Shown piece after piece: positions 26,734-36,454 of a stretch of 64,000 bases of DNA. Each line of letters begins with the position of its first letter. The stretch's first letter is position 1. Made by a program: the position numbers and the translations under genes. Below the pieces are notes generated by a model. It was not told the origin of the DNA and searched no databases. It saw nothing but the letters and a program-made list of their open reading frames with translations. The stretch comes from Proteiniclasticum sp. (GTDB lineage Bacteria > Bacillota > Clostridia > Clostridiales > Clostridiaceae), in NCBI RefSeq assembly GCF_003514505.1, contig NZ_DOPX01000033.1, forward strand, positions 56,416 to 120,415, given 5' to 3'.

Positions 26734-27026
26734 CTTTTTGGAAGTTCTATTTTCTTATTGTTTTTGCTTTCTTTATAGAGCACAATCTTCGAGCCAATAA
26801 TCTGAATGCCTTCACATCCGATTGCACTTACCAGCTGATCATGGGCTTCTCTTGCATCCATACCGCTGTTTTCCAGCACATGGATTTTGATCAGTTCTCT
26901 TTTTTCAAGAGCATCTTCTACCTGTCGGATAAAAGGAGCTTCAATGCCCCCCTTTCCAACCTGAAAAATCGGGTCAATCTGATTGGCTAAGCTTCTAAGA
27001 TACGCTCTTTGCTTTGTTGAAATCAT
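26730..27026 (-). CDS. yhbY: YhbY/CRS1-YhbY ribosome assembly RNA-binding protein
   Basis: The 98-residue protein is a single CRM domain. It opens with TKQRAYLRSLANQIDPIFQVGKG, and the GKGG loop followed by the central ELIKIHVLENSG is the RNA-binding signature. Relatives bind pre-50S ribosomal particles. It lies 11 bases after obg and overlaps nadD, the standard order in Bacillota. Confidence 0.93.
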   Translation of the reverse strand: MISTKQRAYLRSLANQIDPIFQVGKGGIEAPFIRQVEDALEKRELIKIHVLENSGMDAREAHDQLVSAIGCEGIQIIGSKIVLYKESKNNKKIELPKR

Positions 27027-27037
27027 GTAAGTTCCTC

Positions 27038-28321
27038 CTATGCGTAATACTCAAATTCAAAATCATTGAGTCTGATAAAGTCTCCGTCTTCAATACCCAT
27101 TTCTTTGAGGCGATCAAGAACTCCCTTGTTTCCAAGCACTTTATGGAAGTATCTCAAATGGCTTGGGTTATGGATGTCAACGGCATAAAGCAGTCTGTCC
27201 ACGAAAGAACCCGAGACAACAAATACACCATCTTCATCAATCTCCACATCATAGGTGAACTGTTTGATTTCAGGAATAAAGAAGTCTTCCACCTCATAGA
27301 TGGTTTCTGTCACTGGAATTGTCTGAAGCTTTTGAGCACATGCTTTCATAACTTCTGCAACGCCTTCCCCTGTAGCAGCGGAAATGGCATAGATTTCAGA
27401 ATAACCGAGACTTTCAATCTCTTTTCTGAACTCATCCAAGTAAGATTTATCAAAGAGGAGATCCAACTTGTTCATGACCACAATCTGAGGTCTGTCTGTG
27501 AGATCCAATTTGTATTTCTTTAATTCTTCATTGATTTTGATGAAGTCTTCCACTGGATTTCTTCCCTCAATACCTGAAACATCTACGATATGTAGAAGAA
27601 GACGGGTACGTTCTATGTGGCGCAGGAACTGTATCCCAAGACCAACACCTTCAGAAGCTCCTTCAATAATTCCGGGGATGTCTGCAATGACAAAAGGATT
27701 GATTCCTGGCATTGCGACTACACCTAGATTCGGTTCCAGAGTGGTGAAATGATAATTGGCAATCTTTGGCTGGGCTTTGGATACCTTGGATAAAAGCGTG
27801 GATTTACCGACATTCGGGAACCCTAAGAGGCCCACATCTGCCAGAAGTTTCAGTTCCAGTGTCACATGACGTTCCTCTCCAGGCATACCTGGTTCAGCAA
27901 AGTCTGGAGCCTGCCTTGTGGGGGTGGCGAATTTGGTGTTTCCTTTTCCGCCCTTTCCGCCCTTTAGAACGATATACTTGTCATCAACTTTTGAAAGATC
28001 AGAAATGATTTTTCCGCTTTCTTTGTCCTTGATGACAGTTCCTAGTGGAACAGGAATAATGAGGTCTTCCGCATCTTTGCCATAACACTTGTTCTTACCG
28101 CCGTTTTCTCCGCGGCCTGCTTCGTGTTTTCTTTTATACTTGAAATTTAGAAGTGTTGTCATCGAAGGGTCTACTACGAAAATGATGTCACCACCACGTC
28201 CGCCGTCACCGCCGTCTGGACCACCATGAGAAACGTATTTTTCTCTTCTGAAGGAAATAGCACCGTCGCCACCATCGCCGCTTTTAATAAAAATATCTGC
28301 AATATCTATAAACATATTCAT
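27038..28321 (-). CDS. obg: GTPase Obg/CgtA
   Basis: The protein has 427 residues in three domains: the glycine-rich Obg fold (1-158), the G domain (159-330; GFPNVGKST at 167-175, DIPGI, NKLD) and a C-terminal OCT domain (about 345-425). It is an essential GTPase in 50S assembly and the stringent response. ATG codons occur at residues 1 and 3; AAGG near the first makes it the better choice. A terminator-like hairpin separates it from rpmA, so it has its own promoter in part. Confidence 0.96.
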   Translation of the reverse strand: MNMFIDIADIFIKSGDGGDGAISFRREKYVSHGGPDGGDGGRGGDIIFVVDPSMTTLLNFKYKRKHEAGRGENGGKNKCYGKDAEDLIIPVPLGTVIKDKESGKIISDLSKVDDKYIVLKGGKGGKGNTKFATPTRQAPDFAEPGMPGEERHVTLELKLLADVGLLGFPNVGKSTLLSKVSKAQPKIANYHFTTLEPNLGVVAMPGINPFVIADIPGIIEGASEGVGLGIQFLRHIERTRLLLHIVDVSGIEGRNPVEDFIKINEELKKYKLDLTDRPQIVVMNKLDLLFDKSYLDEFRKEIESLGYSEIYAISAATGEGVAEVMKACAQKLQTIPVTETIYEVEDFFIPEIKQFTYDVEIDEDGVFVVSGSFVDRLLYAVDIHNPSHLRYFHKVLGNKGVLDRLKEMGIEDGDFIRLNDFEFEYYA

Positions 28322-28402
28322 AGCCTTCTCACCTACCTTATCTGGTTTTTTTCTATTATACTACAAATCACTTGTTTCGTGATTTCTCTTTCCAAAAAAT
28401 AA

Positions 28403-28421
28403 GGCCTGCATAAAGCAGGCC
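28403..28421 (-). terminator. Terminator between rpmA and obg
   Basis: GGCCTGC (28403-28409) pairs with GCAGGCC (28415-28421) around 5 bases. On the minus strand it is followed by TTATTTTTT. Confidence 0.82.
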
Positions 28422-28433
28422 CATTCAAGCTAA

Positions 28434-28733
28434 CTATTCTGCAACTGCTTCCAGTTCAACTGGGTAAACACTCGCTTTCTTTCTATCCTTACCAAGTCTT
28501 TCGAATCTTACGACTCCATCAACTTTAGCGAATAAAGTATCATCGCTTCCCCTGCCCACGTTGGTGCCTGGGTGAATCTTTGTTCCTCTCTGTCTAACGA
28601 GAATATTTCCTGCAAGAACAAACTGTCCGTCAGCGGACTTCACTCCAAGTCTTTTCGCCTCAGAGTCTCTACCATTCCTTGTACTTCCTACTCCCTTTTT
28701 GGAAGCAAAAAACTGAAGGTTTAATATAAGCAT
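28434..28733 (-). CDS. rpmA: Ribosomal protein L27 with cleavable N-terminal extension
   Basis: The product has 99 residues. The start at 28733 is set by GGAGGTG 7 bases upstream; a longer frame to 28754 lacks such a site. The N-terminus reads MLILNLQFF then ASKKGVG. Mature L27 must begin at ASKKG to reach the peptidyl-transferase centre, so residues 1-9 form the extension that Prp removes in Bacillota. The rest ([28 protein letters not shown]) is a standard L27. Confidence 0.97.
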   Translation of the reverse strand: MLILNLQFFASKKGVGSTRNGRDSEAKRLGVKSADGQFVLAGNILVRQRGTKIHPGTNVGRGSDDTLFAKVDGVVRFERLGKDRKKASVYPVELEAVAE

Positions 28734-28737
28734 GGTG

Positions 28738-29070
28738 TTACACCTCCTCTTCAATTAGGTTAATAAAATGACCGTACTGCAATTTAATTGCTTTGATTCC
28801 TAATAGCAATGTCTCCATAATCACTTGGGCATCCTTCTTTTCAGAAGCATCTGCACCATCGATGCTGACGGATAAATAACCGCCATCTTCGTGAAGATCA
28901 ATCTTGTTTTTCACTTTGAGCACTTCATCCAGACCATTATATGCCATCATACATTGTGCTGTAACTGCTGCACATACAATGTCTTTGCCATATTCATCAT
29001 AGTCTGCATGACCTTCGTAAGTGAACGAGATCAGATTACCGGATTTTCTTAAAAATCGGACTTCAATCAT
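28738..29070 (-). CDS. prp: Ribosomal-processing cysteine protease Prp
   Basis: This 110-residue protease cleaves the N-terminal extension of L27. The catalytic residues are His21 ([11 protein letters not shown]) and Cys33 (IVCAAVT). It lies between rplU and rpmA. Its ATG is 2 bases after the rplU stop with a poor ribosome site, so translation is probably coupled. Its last codons (GAG GAG GTG) form the ribosome binding site of rpmA. Confidence 0.95.
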   Translation of the reverse strand: MIEVRFLRKSGNLISFTYEGHADYDEYGKDIVCAAVTAQCMMAYNGLDEVLKVKNKIDLHEDGGYLSVSIDGADASEKKDAQVIMETLLLGIKAIKLQYGHFINLIEEEV

Positions 29071-29072
29071 GA

Positions 29073-29387
29073 TTACGCTTCGATTTTCTCAATCAGAATC
29101 TTTGTGAAAGGCTGTCTGTGACCCTGCTTCTTTCTATAGTCCTTCTTAGGCTTGAACTTGAAGACAACAACCTTCTTCGCCTTACCATGAGCAAGAACCT
29201 TCGCAACAACCTTAGCACCCTCTACTACAGGGTTACCAATGGTCAATTCACCTTCTCCGTTGGAAACTGCCAAAACATCAGTGAGTTCTACAGTAGAATT
29301 CAGCTCTGCAGAAATCTTCTCAATTCTGAGAATATCTCCTTCAGATACCTTATACTGCTTACCACCTGTGTTTAAAACTGCATACAT
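29073..29387 (-). CDS. rplU: Ribosomal protein L21
   Basis: The 104-residue product opens with [18 protein letters not shown] and ends in the basic [17 protein letters not shown], as in all bacterial L21. The ATG at 29387 follows AGGAGGTG by 6 bases; a GTG nine bases earlier overlaps that site and is not used. It is the first gene of rplU-prp-rpmA and sits behind a structured leader. Confidence 0.97.
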   Translation of the reverse strand: MYAVLNTGGKQYKVSEGDILRIEKISAELNSTVELTDVLAVSNGEGELTIGNPVVEGAKVVAKVLAHGKAKKVVVFKFKPKKDYRKKQGHRQPFTKILIEKIEA

Positions 29388-29467
29388 ATGAAACACCTCC
29401 TCATATCAGTACTCGCCTTCAAGGTACAGCTTAGAGCTGTTTAACAAAACCTCTTCGGAGCGGCCTA
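29388..29467 (-). ncRNA. Candidate L21 leader (autoregulatory mRNA structure)
   Basis: Between the promoter and the rplU start lie about 80 transcribed bases with at least one clean hairpin (ACAGC / GCTGT around 5 bases) and a GC-rich segment (GGCCGCTCCGAAGAGG) before it. The place and size fit the known Bacillota L21 leader; the full consensus was not checked. Confidence 0.5.
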
Positions 29468-29473
29468 CAAAGT

Positions 29474-29502
29474 ATTATAACAATCTTACATTGCAATGTA
29501 AA
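29474..29502 (-). promoter_or_regulatory. Promoter of rplU-prp-rpmA
   Basis: On the minus strand TTTACA (29502-29497), 17 bases, then TATAAT (29479-29474). Confidence 0.85.
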
Positions 29503-29512
29503 GGATAAGTTG

Positions 29513-30922
29513 CTATGTGATCAAATATTTTTCCATCTCTTGGATCTGATTTTTGAAAACCAGAGGAAGAACATCATAATCCAGGTGGGAATCTATAAAT
29601 TCCAGATAGATTCTTTTCTCGCCCGAATCAATCGTATGGATAAAAGAGGTCATGTCCTCTCTGACATTTTTCTCGTAATGCTTATGCAGTTGAATGTGGA
29701 AATCTTTGATGTCGATCTGCTCAGTCTTGCTTGCCAGTTCATTCTTGATACGCATCATGACATAGGTGAACGAAAGTCTTCTACCAGATCCTTTACAGAA
29801 AGTGCAAGGCTCCTCAAGATAAGTATAGACGGGATACCCCTTTTTCTTTCTTGTCAGCTGCAGAAGTCCCAAATCTGTGATGGGATAACATTTGCCAAAG
29901 AGTGGATCTTCCAGAAATGCTTTTTCCACTGCTTCCTTCAGAAGAATTTTCTGCGCATCATTTTTCACATCGATGAAGTCTATGAGGATGATTCCTGATA
30001 AATTTCTGAGTCTGATCTGACGGGCAATCTCCTCTGCAGCCTGAAAATTCACCTCCATCACAAAGTCTTCTTTGCTCTGGGATCCTTTGTGCTTGGCGCT
30101 GTTCACATCAATAACCACCATGGCCTCAGTTTCTTCAATGATAATATTCCCGCCATCTTTGAGATAGACTTTTCGATTCCGGAGATTTTCCAGTTCGTTC
30201 TCAATACCGTAGAAATCAAAAAGACTTCGTTCGCTCTTGTGAAGCAGTGATGGAATTCCATATTCTTCTTCCAGCTCTCTCTGCAGGCTTCTTGTATTGA
30301 CATAGATCATCTGTATTTTTGAGAAGTTGTCCCGCAGAATTCTTGAAAGAACAGAGCTTTGTCCATGAAGTCTCAGAGGTCCTGCTCCGGTTTCAGCTTT
30401 TTGATACACTTCATTAAAGGAGTGGGTGATCTGCTTTATTTCTTCCACAATATCTTCTCTTGCCGCATCCATGGATGCTTCCCGGAACAGAACGCGGTAG
30501 CCCTCTACCGATGTGAAGCTTCCATGAGCTTCAAGAAAAAGATCGCGATTGAGTTTTTTAGAAAACCCGAGACCTTTTCCGGGGAATAAAACCACGTACT
30601 TTCCACCAATGGAAATTTTATCTGTGACCTTCGTTCCCTTGGAGCCTTCCTCTTCTTTCAGTACTTCCACAAGGACGCTCTGACCTTCTTTGTAATCCTG
30701 AAATCTTTGGAAATCCTGAACATAGAGATAGGCATTTTTTTTTGCACCAATGTCAATAAATACAGATTTCAGAGAGTTTACCTTTTTTTTAATAATTCCA
30801 AGATAGAGGTCTCCGGGCTGAATGCTTCTCTTGGCATCTTCCACGTAAAATTCAGTCATGGTGCCTCGGTCTTTTAATACAATTCGACGATGTACATCAT
30901 CTTCTATAAACAGTTCAATCAT
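29513..30922 (-). CDS. rng: Ribonuclease E/G family protein
   Basis: The protein has 469 residues, the length of RNase G. An S1 domain is inserted near the N-terminus (~35-115, GIIKKKVNSLKSVFIDIGAKK). The catalytic DNase-I-like region has MVVIDVNSAKHKG (metal-binding Asp) and IILIDFIDVK (second Asp). The Zn-link cysteines appear in CTFCKGSG. It cuts single-stranded AU-rich RNA and matures 16S rRNA in relatives. It follows rodA by 42 bases and lies just upstream of rplU, a common order in Clostridia. Confidence 0.94.
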   Translation of the reverse strand: MIELFIEDDVHRRIVLKDRGTMTEFYVEDAKRSIQPGDLYLGIIKKKVNSLKSVFIDIGAKKNAYLYVQDFQRFQDYKEGQSVLVEVLKEEEGSKGTKVTDKISIGGKYVVLFPGKGLGFSKKLNRDLFLEAHGSFTSVEGYRVLFREASMDAAREDIVEEIKQITHSFNEVYQKAETGAGPLRLHGQSSVLSRILRDNFSKIQMIYVNTRSLQRELEEEYGIPSLLHKSERSLFDFYGIENELENLRNRKVYLKDGGNIIIEETEAMVVIDVNSAKHKGSQSKEDFVMEVNFQAAEEIARQIRLRNLSGIILIDFIDVKNDAQKILLKEAVEKAFLEDPLFGKCYPITDLGLLQLTRKKKGYPVYTYLEEPCTFCKGSGRRLSFTYVMMRIKNELASKTEQIDIKDFHIQLHKHYEKNVREDMTSFIHTIDSGEKRIYLEFIDSHLDYDVLPLVFKNQIQEMEKYLIT

Positions 30923-30964
30923 TTTATTCTACCTTTCTGAGGAGTTTAGACCTCAGCATACTTA

Positions 30965-32104
30965 CTAGAAAAGAGTTGTTTTCTTTTTCATGCCTACATT
31001 GAGGACCATTCCGATGGCAATAAACGTAGTCAGCACAGAGCTTCCCCCGTAAGAAACCAGTGGAAGTGTGATCCCTGATATGGGCATGAGTCCCATGGTC
31101 ATACCTACATTTTGAAGAATGGAGAACAAGAAAGATGAAAATACACCAACAGCAATGGTGCTGCCGAAAATATCTTCGGACTTCTTGGCGATTCTAATCA
31201 TGCGATACAGGAGAAATCCATAGAGCAGGAGCAGTGTGACCCCACCTATGAGACCGAAATTTTCTGCGAGCACAGAAAATATAAAGTCCGTATGATTCTC
31301 TGGAACACGATTGAAAAATTGAGTGCTGGATTGTGTGGATACAGTCATGTCCTGAAGAAATTGACCAAAATTGAATTTTCCAGAGACTTGTCCTGAACCG
31401 ATACTGATGACGCTTCTACTGAGCTGATAGTTTATACCTAGCTCACTTCCTTCATTGAATAGAAAACTTGTGAGTCTGGCACTCCAGTGAGCAGGTAGAA
31501 AGTTGGTCTGAAGCACAATGATGACAGACATTGCGACAAAACCAAATCCAGCAAAAATAACCTTTAGAGACAGACCAGCTGCGAAATAAATGCCCAACAC
31601 AATGAAAAATGTGATCATTGTGATGCCCATTTCGGGTTGAAGCATCATAAGGATCATTGGCAGTGCGGCATAAAAAGTCACCTTCATGAAGTTTCTCAGA
31701 TTGTTGATGTTTCCGTCCACTTTCTGAAGTTCTTTTCCGACCATCAGCATCGTGGTGAGTTTTGCAAACTCCGCTGGCTGGAATCCTCTTGAACCAATAC
31801 TGAACCACCCTGCAGCTCCTTTCACTTTGGAAGTGAAGAGAACCATTACAAGTAGAAGTATTACAATCCAGTAGAATACATCCACTATTTTATAAACTTT
31901 CCGATAATCCATAAGAAGAATCACATAAACGACGCCCAGGGACAGAACAAGCCAGATAAGCTGAAGTCTTGCATAATAGAAGTTCGTAGCAGTATATATA
32001 TTGAAGACACCATAGAACAGAATCGCCACTGCACTGAGCAGCATGCCGAAATCCAGTTCTTTGAGATCTTTGCGATCAATGATCAGAGCTTTGAGTACAT
32101 TCAT
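30965..32104 (-). CDS. rodA: Rod-shape peptidoglycan polymerase RodA (SEDS family)
   Basis: This 379-residue integral membrane protein has about ten transmembrane helices. SEDS signatures are present: GSRGFQPAEFAKL, the loop with VPENHTDFIFSVLAENFG, and the C-terminal MPISGITLPLVSYGGSSVL. It polymerises lipid II with a partner class B PBP during cell elongation. It lies downstream of minE after a terminator-like hairpin. The family also contains FtsW and SpoVE; the mre/min context favours RodA. Confidence 0.92.
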   Translation of the reverse strand: MNVLKALIIDRKDLKELDFGMLLSAVAILFYGVFNIYTATNFYYARLQLIWLVLSLGVVYVILLMDYRKVYKIVDVFYWIVILLLVMVLFTSKVKGAAGWFSIGSRGFQPAEFAKLTTMLMVGKELQKVDGNINNLRNFMKVTFYAALPMILMMLQPEMGITMITFFIVLGIYFAAGLSLKVIFAGFGFVAMSVIIVLQTNFLPAHWSARLTSFLFNEGSELGINYQLSRSVISIGSGQVSGKFNFGQFLQDMTVSTQSSTQFFNRVPENHTDFIFSVLAENFGLIGGVTLLLLYGFLLYRMIRIAKKSEDIFGSTIAVGVFSSFLFSILQNVGMTMGLMPISGITLPLVSYGGSSVLTTFIAIGMVLNVGMKKKTTLF

Positions 32105-32130
32105 GTGTTAAAATCCCTTCCCTTATGGAT

Positions 32131-32175
32131 ACAAAAAATAAAAGTTGTATGCATTATTATAGTAACTCATACAAC
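32131..32175 (-). terminator. Terminator between minE and rodA
   Basis: GTTGTATG (32144-32151) pairs with CATACAAC (32168-32175); on the minus strand the stem is followed by TTTTATTTTTT. The 16-base loop contains TATAAT on the minus strand, which may serve as the -10 of rodA. Confidence 0.7.
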
Positions 32176-32211
32176 TCTCACTTTCAATTTAACATTTTCT
32201 TAGGATTTAGC

Positions 32212-32475
32212 CTATTTTTTCTTTCGGATCGGAATGTTTGCCACTAGAGCAGGTACTGAGCCAAACTCACTTTCAGTCTGTGTAATCTGCAGGTCCAATT
32301 CCTGGTCTATGTCGATTTCCACATACTTTCTCAGAACTTCCAGAATATCATTTTTGATATTCTCTAAAAGTTCGGGAGAAACATCTCCTCTGTCGTGCAT
32401 TAAAATCAGTTTCAGACGGTCCTTCGCGGTATCTTTAGATCCGCTTTTCTTTTTAAAGAAGCTAAATATATCCAT
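32212..32475 (-). CDS. minE: Cell division topological specificity factor MinE
   Basis: The 87-residue protein has the MinE order: an N-terminal amphipathic membrane-binding start (MDIFSFFKKK), the MinD-contact stretch (AKDRLKLILMHDRGDVSP) and the dimerisation domain (residues 37-85). It drives MinD off the membrane so that the division inhibitor oscillates. It follows minD by 12 bases. Confidence 0.95.
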   Translation of the reverse strand: MDIFSFFKKKSGSKDTAKDRLKLILMHDRGDVSPELLENIKNDILEVLRKYVEIDIDQELDLQITQTESEFGSVPALVANIPIRKKK

Positions 32476-32487
32476 GCCGTACCCCCT

Positions 32488-33285
32488 CTACTTTTTTTTG
32501 AATAACTTGGATATTTTTCCGAAGAATCCGAGTTCCTCTGGTTTCAGGTTCAGTAGAGGCACTTCTTCACCGGTGATTCTCTTTGCGATGTTGATAAAGG
32601 CGGTTCCCGCCAAGGTTCCTTCAACGGTTACGATGGGCTCTCCTCTGTTGGTGGAAATTGTGATGTTTCGATCATCAGGAACGATACCCAGCAGTTTTAC
32701 AGAGAGAATCTCCAAAATATCTTCTACATTCAGCATTTCCCCATTTTCTGTCATCTCATAGTTCAGTCTGTTGATGATGACCTTATGGTTCTCAATCCCT
32801 TTGGAGTCAAGCTTTCCGATGACACGGTCCGCATCTCTTACAGAAGTGACTTCGGGATTGACAACGATGATGGCACTGTCTGCAGCAGCCACAGAATTCT
32901 CAAAGCCCTGCTCTATACCTGCAGGAGAGTCAATGAGAATGTAATCAAACTCTTTCTTCAGCTCTTCAATGAGTCCGATCATCTGGTCTGTAGAGATGTC
33001 GTTCTTGTCACGGGTCTGAGCCGTAGGCAGAAGACATAAATGAGGAAGACGCTTGTCTTTGATCAGGGCCTGCTTCAGTTTGCATCTTCCTTCAAAATAA
33101 TCAAGAAGTGTATATACAATTCTGTTTTCGAGCCCCATGAGGACATCAAGATTACGAAGTCCTGTATCCCCGTCGATGACGACGACTTTGTGACCGAGCT
33201 GGGCAAGCGCTGTACCTATATTGGCTGTGGTGGTGGTCTTGCCTACCCCACCCTTTCCGGATGTGATTACAATGGATTCTGGCAT
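32488..33285 (-). CDS. minD: Septum site-determining ATPase MinD
   Basis: The protein has 265 residues. The deviant Walker A motif SGKGGVGKTTT is at residues 9-19, and DSPAGIEQGF is the switch region. The C-terminal amphipathic membrane-targeting helix reads FFGKISKLFKKK. It recruits MinC to the membrane to prevent polar division. It is the second gene of minC-minD-minE. Confidence 0.97.
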   Translation of the reverse strand: MPESIVITSGKGGVGKTTTTANIGTALAQLGHKVVVIDGDTGLRNLDVLMGLENRIVYTLLDYFEGRCKLKQALIKDKRLPHLCLLPTAQTRDKNDISTDQMIGLIEELKKEFDYILIDSPAGIEQGFENSVAAADSAIIVVNPEVTSVRDADRVIGKLDSKGIENHKVIINRLNYEMTENGEMLNVEDILEILSVKLLGIVPDDRNITISTNRGEPIVTVEGTLAGTAFINIAKRITGEEVPLLNLKPEELGFFGKISKLFKKK

Positions 33286-33303
33286 TTAAGTCTCTCCTTC
33301 TTT

Positions 33304-33942
33304 CTAATATTCAAACTTTGTTGGGATGTAAGGTTCCACATAGATGTTCCCATCTACAAGTTTTGCCACTTCTGGGAAGTTTGGTTCATTTTCTGCCGAG
33401 CGGGCAAAGGTGCCGGCTATGGACATGAGGGCCGGTGTAAGTTTGAGAGCTGCTACAAAAGCTTTCTCATTTCCGGAAGTTCCTGCAAAGGCTCTTCCTT
33501 TTAGCTGGCCTAAAATCACAATATTTCCTTCGGCGAATATTTCCGCCCCGATATGAACATCTCCCACTACAACGACATTGCCTTTATATTCTATCATCTG
33601 ACCGCCCCGAAGAGATCTTGTGATGAACTTCGTTGGGCCTTCTTCGACGCCATCGAATATAGAAGGGAGATCCTCCTTACGATTGGATTCTTCAAAAGTG
33701 ACACTTGACAGTGCAATGGTATCATAAAGGAGTTTTTCCAGCAGTGCTTTCTCCTCTTCTTTCAGCCGGATGGGGTACGTTGTAACATAGACAGCATTTC
33801 CGCTGTAGAAATTTTTAACAGGTTCCAGTTTTGATTTGACTGCTTCAATCAGTTCTTCAAAAGAATTGAATTCCAGCAGGTTTATGATGAGATTCAGGCC
33901 TTTACGGTTTCCTTTCATCTGAATGCGGTCCATAGTGCTCAT
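33304..33942 (-). CDS. minC: Septum site-determining protein MinC
   Basis: The 212-residue protein has an N-terminal domain (1-100, IQMKGNRKGLNLIINL) that blocks FtsZ, and a C-terminal beta-helix (about 110-205, VVVGDVHIGAEIFAEGNI) that dimerises and binds MinD. It heads the min genes, 136 bases after mreD, behind a terminator; its promoter must lie in that gap. Confidence 0.94.
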   Translation of the reverse strand: MSTMDRIQMKGNRKGLNLIINLLEFNSFEELIEAVKSKLEPVKNFYSGNAVYVTTYPIRLKEEEKALLEKLLYDTIALSSVTFEESNRKEDLPSIFDGVEEGPTKFITRSLRGGQMIEYKGNVVVVGDVHIGAEIFAEGNIVILGQLKGRAFAGTSGNEKAFVAALKLTPALMSIAGTFARSAENEPNFPEVAKLVDGNIYVEPYIPTKFEY

Positions 33943-34050
33943 TGAGTTCCTCCAAATGCTTAAAAATACATCTAGAATCTATTTTAAAGGATTTATAAGA
34001 ATAATTCTACTCTAATCAGGAAAAACCTGGAAATTGACAAATTTTCATCA

Positions 34051-34080
34051 AAAAAAAGAACTTGCTTTAAAAAGCAAGTT
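34051..34080 (-). terminator. Terminator after mreD
   Basis: AACTTGCTT (34059-34067) pairs with AAGCAAGTT (34072-34080); on the minus strand it ends in a T-run at 34057-34051. It overlaps the mreD stop and separates the mre genes from the min genes. Confidence 0.85.
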
Positions 34081-34567
34081 AAAATCTCCATTCTTTCTTT
34101 ACAATCGGTATTCTGCTGTAAGACACACAGGGGCGGTACAGAAGTATGCCAAGTACAGCGGTGTAAAGCGGCATGATGAGAAGAGCATAGTAATTCCCTT
34201 TTATCCCAAAGATCCAGAGCGTAAGAATCATAATGAGCGTTTTGACGCCTTGGGCAATGGATACAGAAAAGACCGGTACTGTTTTCTTTCCTTCCTTCAG
34301 TGTAAGCCCGATTTTTGAGAGAATCAGAAAAAGCAGAACATTGAGTAGGGTATTCAATCCAAACACATAGGGGAAAAAGAGATCCTGCATCACACCAGTG
34401 ATTAAGCCGATATAGAATGCATCTTGCTCATCCGTCATAAGCATGAAGAGCCCCATGAATGTAAACAGTAGACTTCCGCTGGATTCATAGACAGACAGAA
34501 AAGGCAGAAGAGTCTGATCAAGAAGCAGCCAGAGGAGTACAGTCAGGAAAATAAATATCTTTCTCAT
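34079..34567 (-). CDS. mreD: Rod shape-determining protein MreD
   Basis: This 162-residue protein has about five membrane helices and no soluble domain. It is recognised by its place after mreC and by the FFPYVFGLNTLLN loop. It is part of the elongasome and links MreC to wall synthases. Its ATG overlaps the mreC stop by one base (TGATG), giving coupled translation. Confidence 0.9.
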   Translation of the reverse strand: MRKIFIFLTVLLWLLLDQTLLPFLSVYESSGSLLFTFMGLFMLMTDEQDAFYIGLITGVMQDLFFPYVFGLNTLLNVLLFLILSKIGLTLKEGKKTVPVFSVSIAQGVKTLIMILTLWIFGIKGNYYALLIMPLYTAVLGILLYRPCVSYSRIPIVKKEWRF

Positions 34568-35415
34568 CAGTACTCCACATCTCCCATGGATTTTGGCTTC
34601 ACCACAAAAAGCTGAGCTGCTCGTTTAAAGTCAACAGCAGTTTCTACGATGGCTGTTTTCATAAGGTTTCCTTTGTCTTCTTCTACTCTTACCACCGTTC
34701 CTACAAGAAAATCCGGTGGATAAAATCTGCCTAGACCTGAGGTTACAATGGTATCGCCTTCTTTGATTGATGAATCAATGGGCAGGAAAGAGATTTTCGC
34801 CATCTGGGTCTGTCCGCTGCCAATATGACCCTCCAGGATACCGCTGATGGAAGCATCATCTGTTGATTTCACATGAATGGCAATATTCTCACTGGAGAGC
34901 GTTTCAACAAGTGACCAGGTTTTCGCAGTTTCTGTAATCTGACCTACGATTCCTTCTTCTGTCATGATCACCATTCCCGAAAGCAAACCATCCTCTTCCC
35001 CTCTGTCTATGATATAGGAAGTGATGATCCCGCCACCGGATCTGCCGATGACATTCACCCCCACATAGTCATACTGGTCTGCTCGGTTCTTGAAATTGAA
35101 CATTTCACGAAGACGTTCATTTTCCGTCTTCAGCGCTTCATAATTTCGTAGATTTGCTTTCAGTTCAATGTTTTCCAATAAAAGCGACTCATTCTCTTCT
35201 TTGACTTCCTCATAGCGCAGAAAGAAGTCAATGAAACTCTCCATCCGCTTATTTACAGTATAGAGAACACTTTGCACAGGATTAAGGGCTGTGCCTGCAC
35301 CGCTTTCTATAAGAGTTTTCTGATCTTTGTAAACAGTGAACCCGAATAATACAATGAGAACAGCTGCCAAGAGAATGATTCGTCTTGACAGCTTGTTTTT
35401 CAAAAGTTTGGACAT
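34567..35415 (-). CDS. mreC: Rod shape-determining protein MreC
   Basis: The protein has 282 residues: a short cytoplasmic start, one membrane helix (about 12-28), a coiled coil (about 65-105, EVKEENESLLLENIELKANL) and a beta-rich extracellular domain with VNVIGRSGGGI and TIVTSGLGRFYPPDFLVGTV. It bridges MreB and the wall synthases. It starts 3 bases after mreB. Confidence 0.95.
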   Translation of the reverse strand: MSKLLKNKLSRRIILLAAVLIVLFGFTVYKDQKTLIESGAGTALNPVQSVLYTVNKRMESFIDFFLRYEEVKEENESLLLENIELKANLRNYEALKTENERLREMFNFKNRADQYDYVGVNVIGRSGGGIITSYIIDRGEEDGLLSGMVIMTEEGIVGQITETAKTWSLVETLSSENIAIHVKSTDDASISGILEGHIGSGQTQMAKISFLPIDSSIKEGDTIVTSGLGRFYPPDFLVGTVVRVEEDKGNLMKTAIVETAVDFKRAAQLFVVKPKSMGDVEY

Positions 35416-35418
35416 TAA

Positions 35419-36432
35419 TTAGTAGCTTCGCGCTATTTTGTCAAAATTGTCCAGTGCTTTACCAGCACCTAACACAACACAGTCAAGTGGAGAATCTGAG
35501 ATCTCAACCGGCATATGGGTTTCATGGGTGATGAGTTCTCCAAGACCTCTTAACAGCGCCCCTCCTCCTGCAAGCATGATGCCCTTATCCATAATGTCTG
35601 CAGATAATTCTGGTGGTGTCTTCTCTAGTGTGGTCTTTATGGCTTCAATAATATCAGAGATTGGTTCATGAAGTGCTTCTCTGATCTGAGTTTCTGATAC
35701 GGAAATGACCTTTGGCAGGCCTGTCACAAGATCTCTTCCCTTCACATCCATATAAGCTTCATCCTGGCCCTCAATTCTGAAAGCAGATCCAATGGTCATT
35801 TTGATGGCTTCAGCGGTTCTTTCTCCAATCATGAGATTGTATTCTCTCTTGATGTAAGCGATGATTGCCTGATCCATCTCATCTCCACCAACGCGGAGTG
35901 ATTTAGCGACAACGATACCACCCAGGGAAACGACTGCCACCTCAGTGGTTCCTCCGCCAATATCAACAATCATAGAACCTGTTGGCTCATCCACAGGAAG
36001 GCCAGCTCCGATGGCGGCAGCCATGGGTTCTTCCATGAGGATGACGTCTCTTGCGCCTGCTTGCTTTGTTGCTTCCAGAATAGCGCGTCTTTCCACTTCA
36101 GTAACTCCTGATGGGAAACAAACGATGATTCTTGGAGAAGTGAAGGCGGATTTAGAAGCAGTCTTTTCAATGAACTGTCTCAGCATAGTCTGTGTCACGT
36201 CAAAGTCTGCAATAACACCGTCTTTAAGTGGACGGACCGCTACAATATTCCCTGGTGTACGTCCGATCATTCTTTTAGCTTCTTCACCTACAGCCAGAGG
36301 CTTGTTGGTATGGGTGTTGAAAGCCACAACTGAAGGCTCTCTGAGAACAATCCCCTTTCCTTTTACATAAACTAGGGTATTAGCCGTTCCCAGGTCAATT
36401 CCCATATCCTTGCTCATTCCAAATAAACGCAT
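35419..36432 (-). CDS. mreB: Actin-like cell shape protein MreB
   Basis: The protein has 337 residues. Actin-fold nucleotide motifs are clear: [14 protein letters not shown] (phosphate 1), [18 protein letters not shown] (phosphate 2) and [11 protein letters not shown] (adenosine). The N-terminal RLFG stretch could be the membrane-binding helix. It forms filaments that guide wall synthesis. It lies 22 bases downstream of radC in the maf-radC-mreBCD operon. Confidence 0.97.
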   Translation of the reverse strand: MRLFGMSKDMGIDLGTANTLVYVKGKGIVLREPSVVAFNTHTNKPLAVGEEAKRMIGRTPGNIVAVRPLKDGVIADFDVTQTMLRQFIEKTASKSAFTSPRIIVCFPSGVTEVERRAILEATKQAGARDVILMEEPMAAAIGAGLPVDEPTGSMIVDIGGGTTEVAVVSLGGIVVAKSLRVGGDEMDQAIIAYIKREYNLMIGERTAEAIKMTIGSAFRIEGQDEAYMDVKGRDLVTGLPKVISVSETQIREALHEPISDIIEAIKTTLEKTPPELSADIMDKGIMLAGGGALLRGLGELITHETHMPVEISDSPLDCVVLGAGKALDNFDKIARSY

Positions 36433-36454
36433 GAATGATTTTCTCCTTTCAAAT

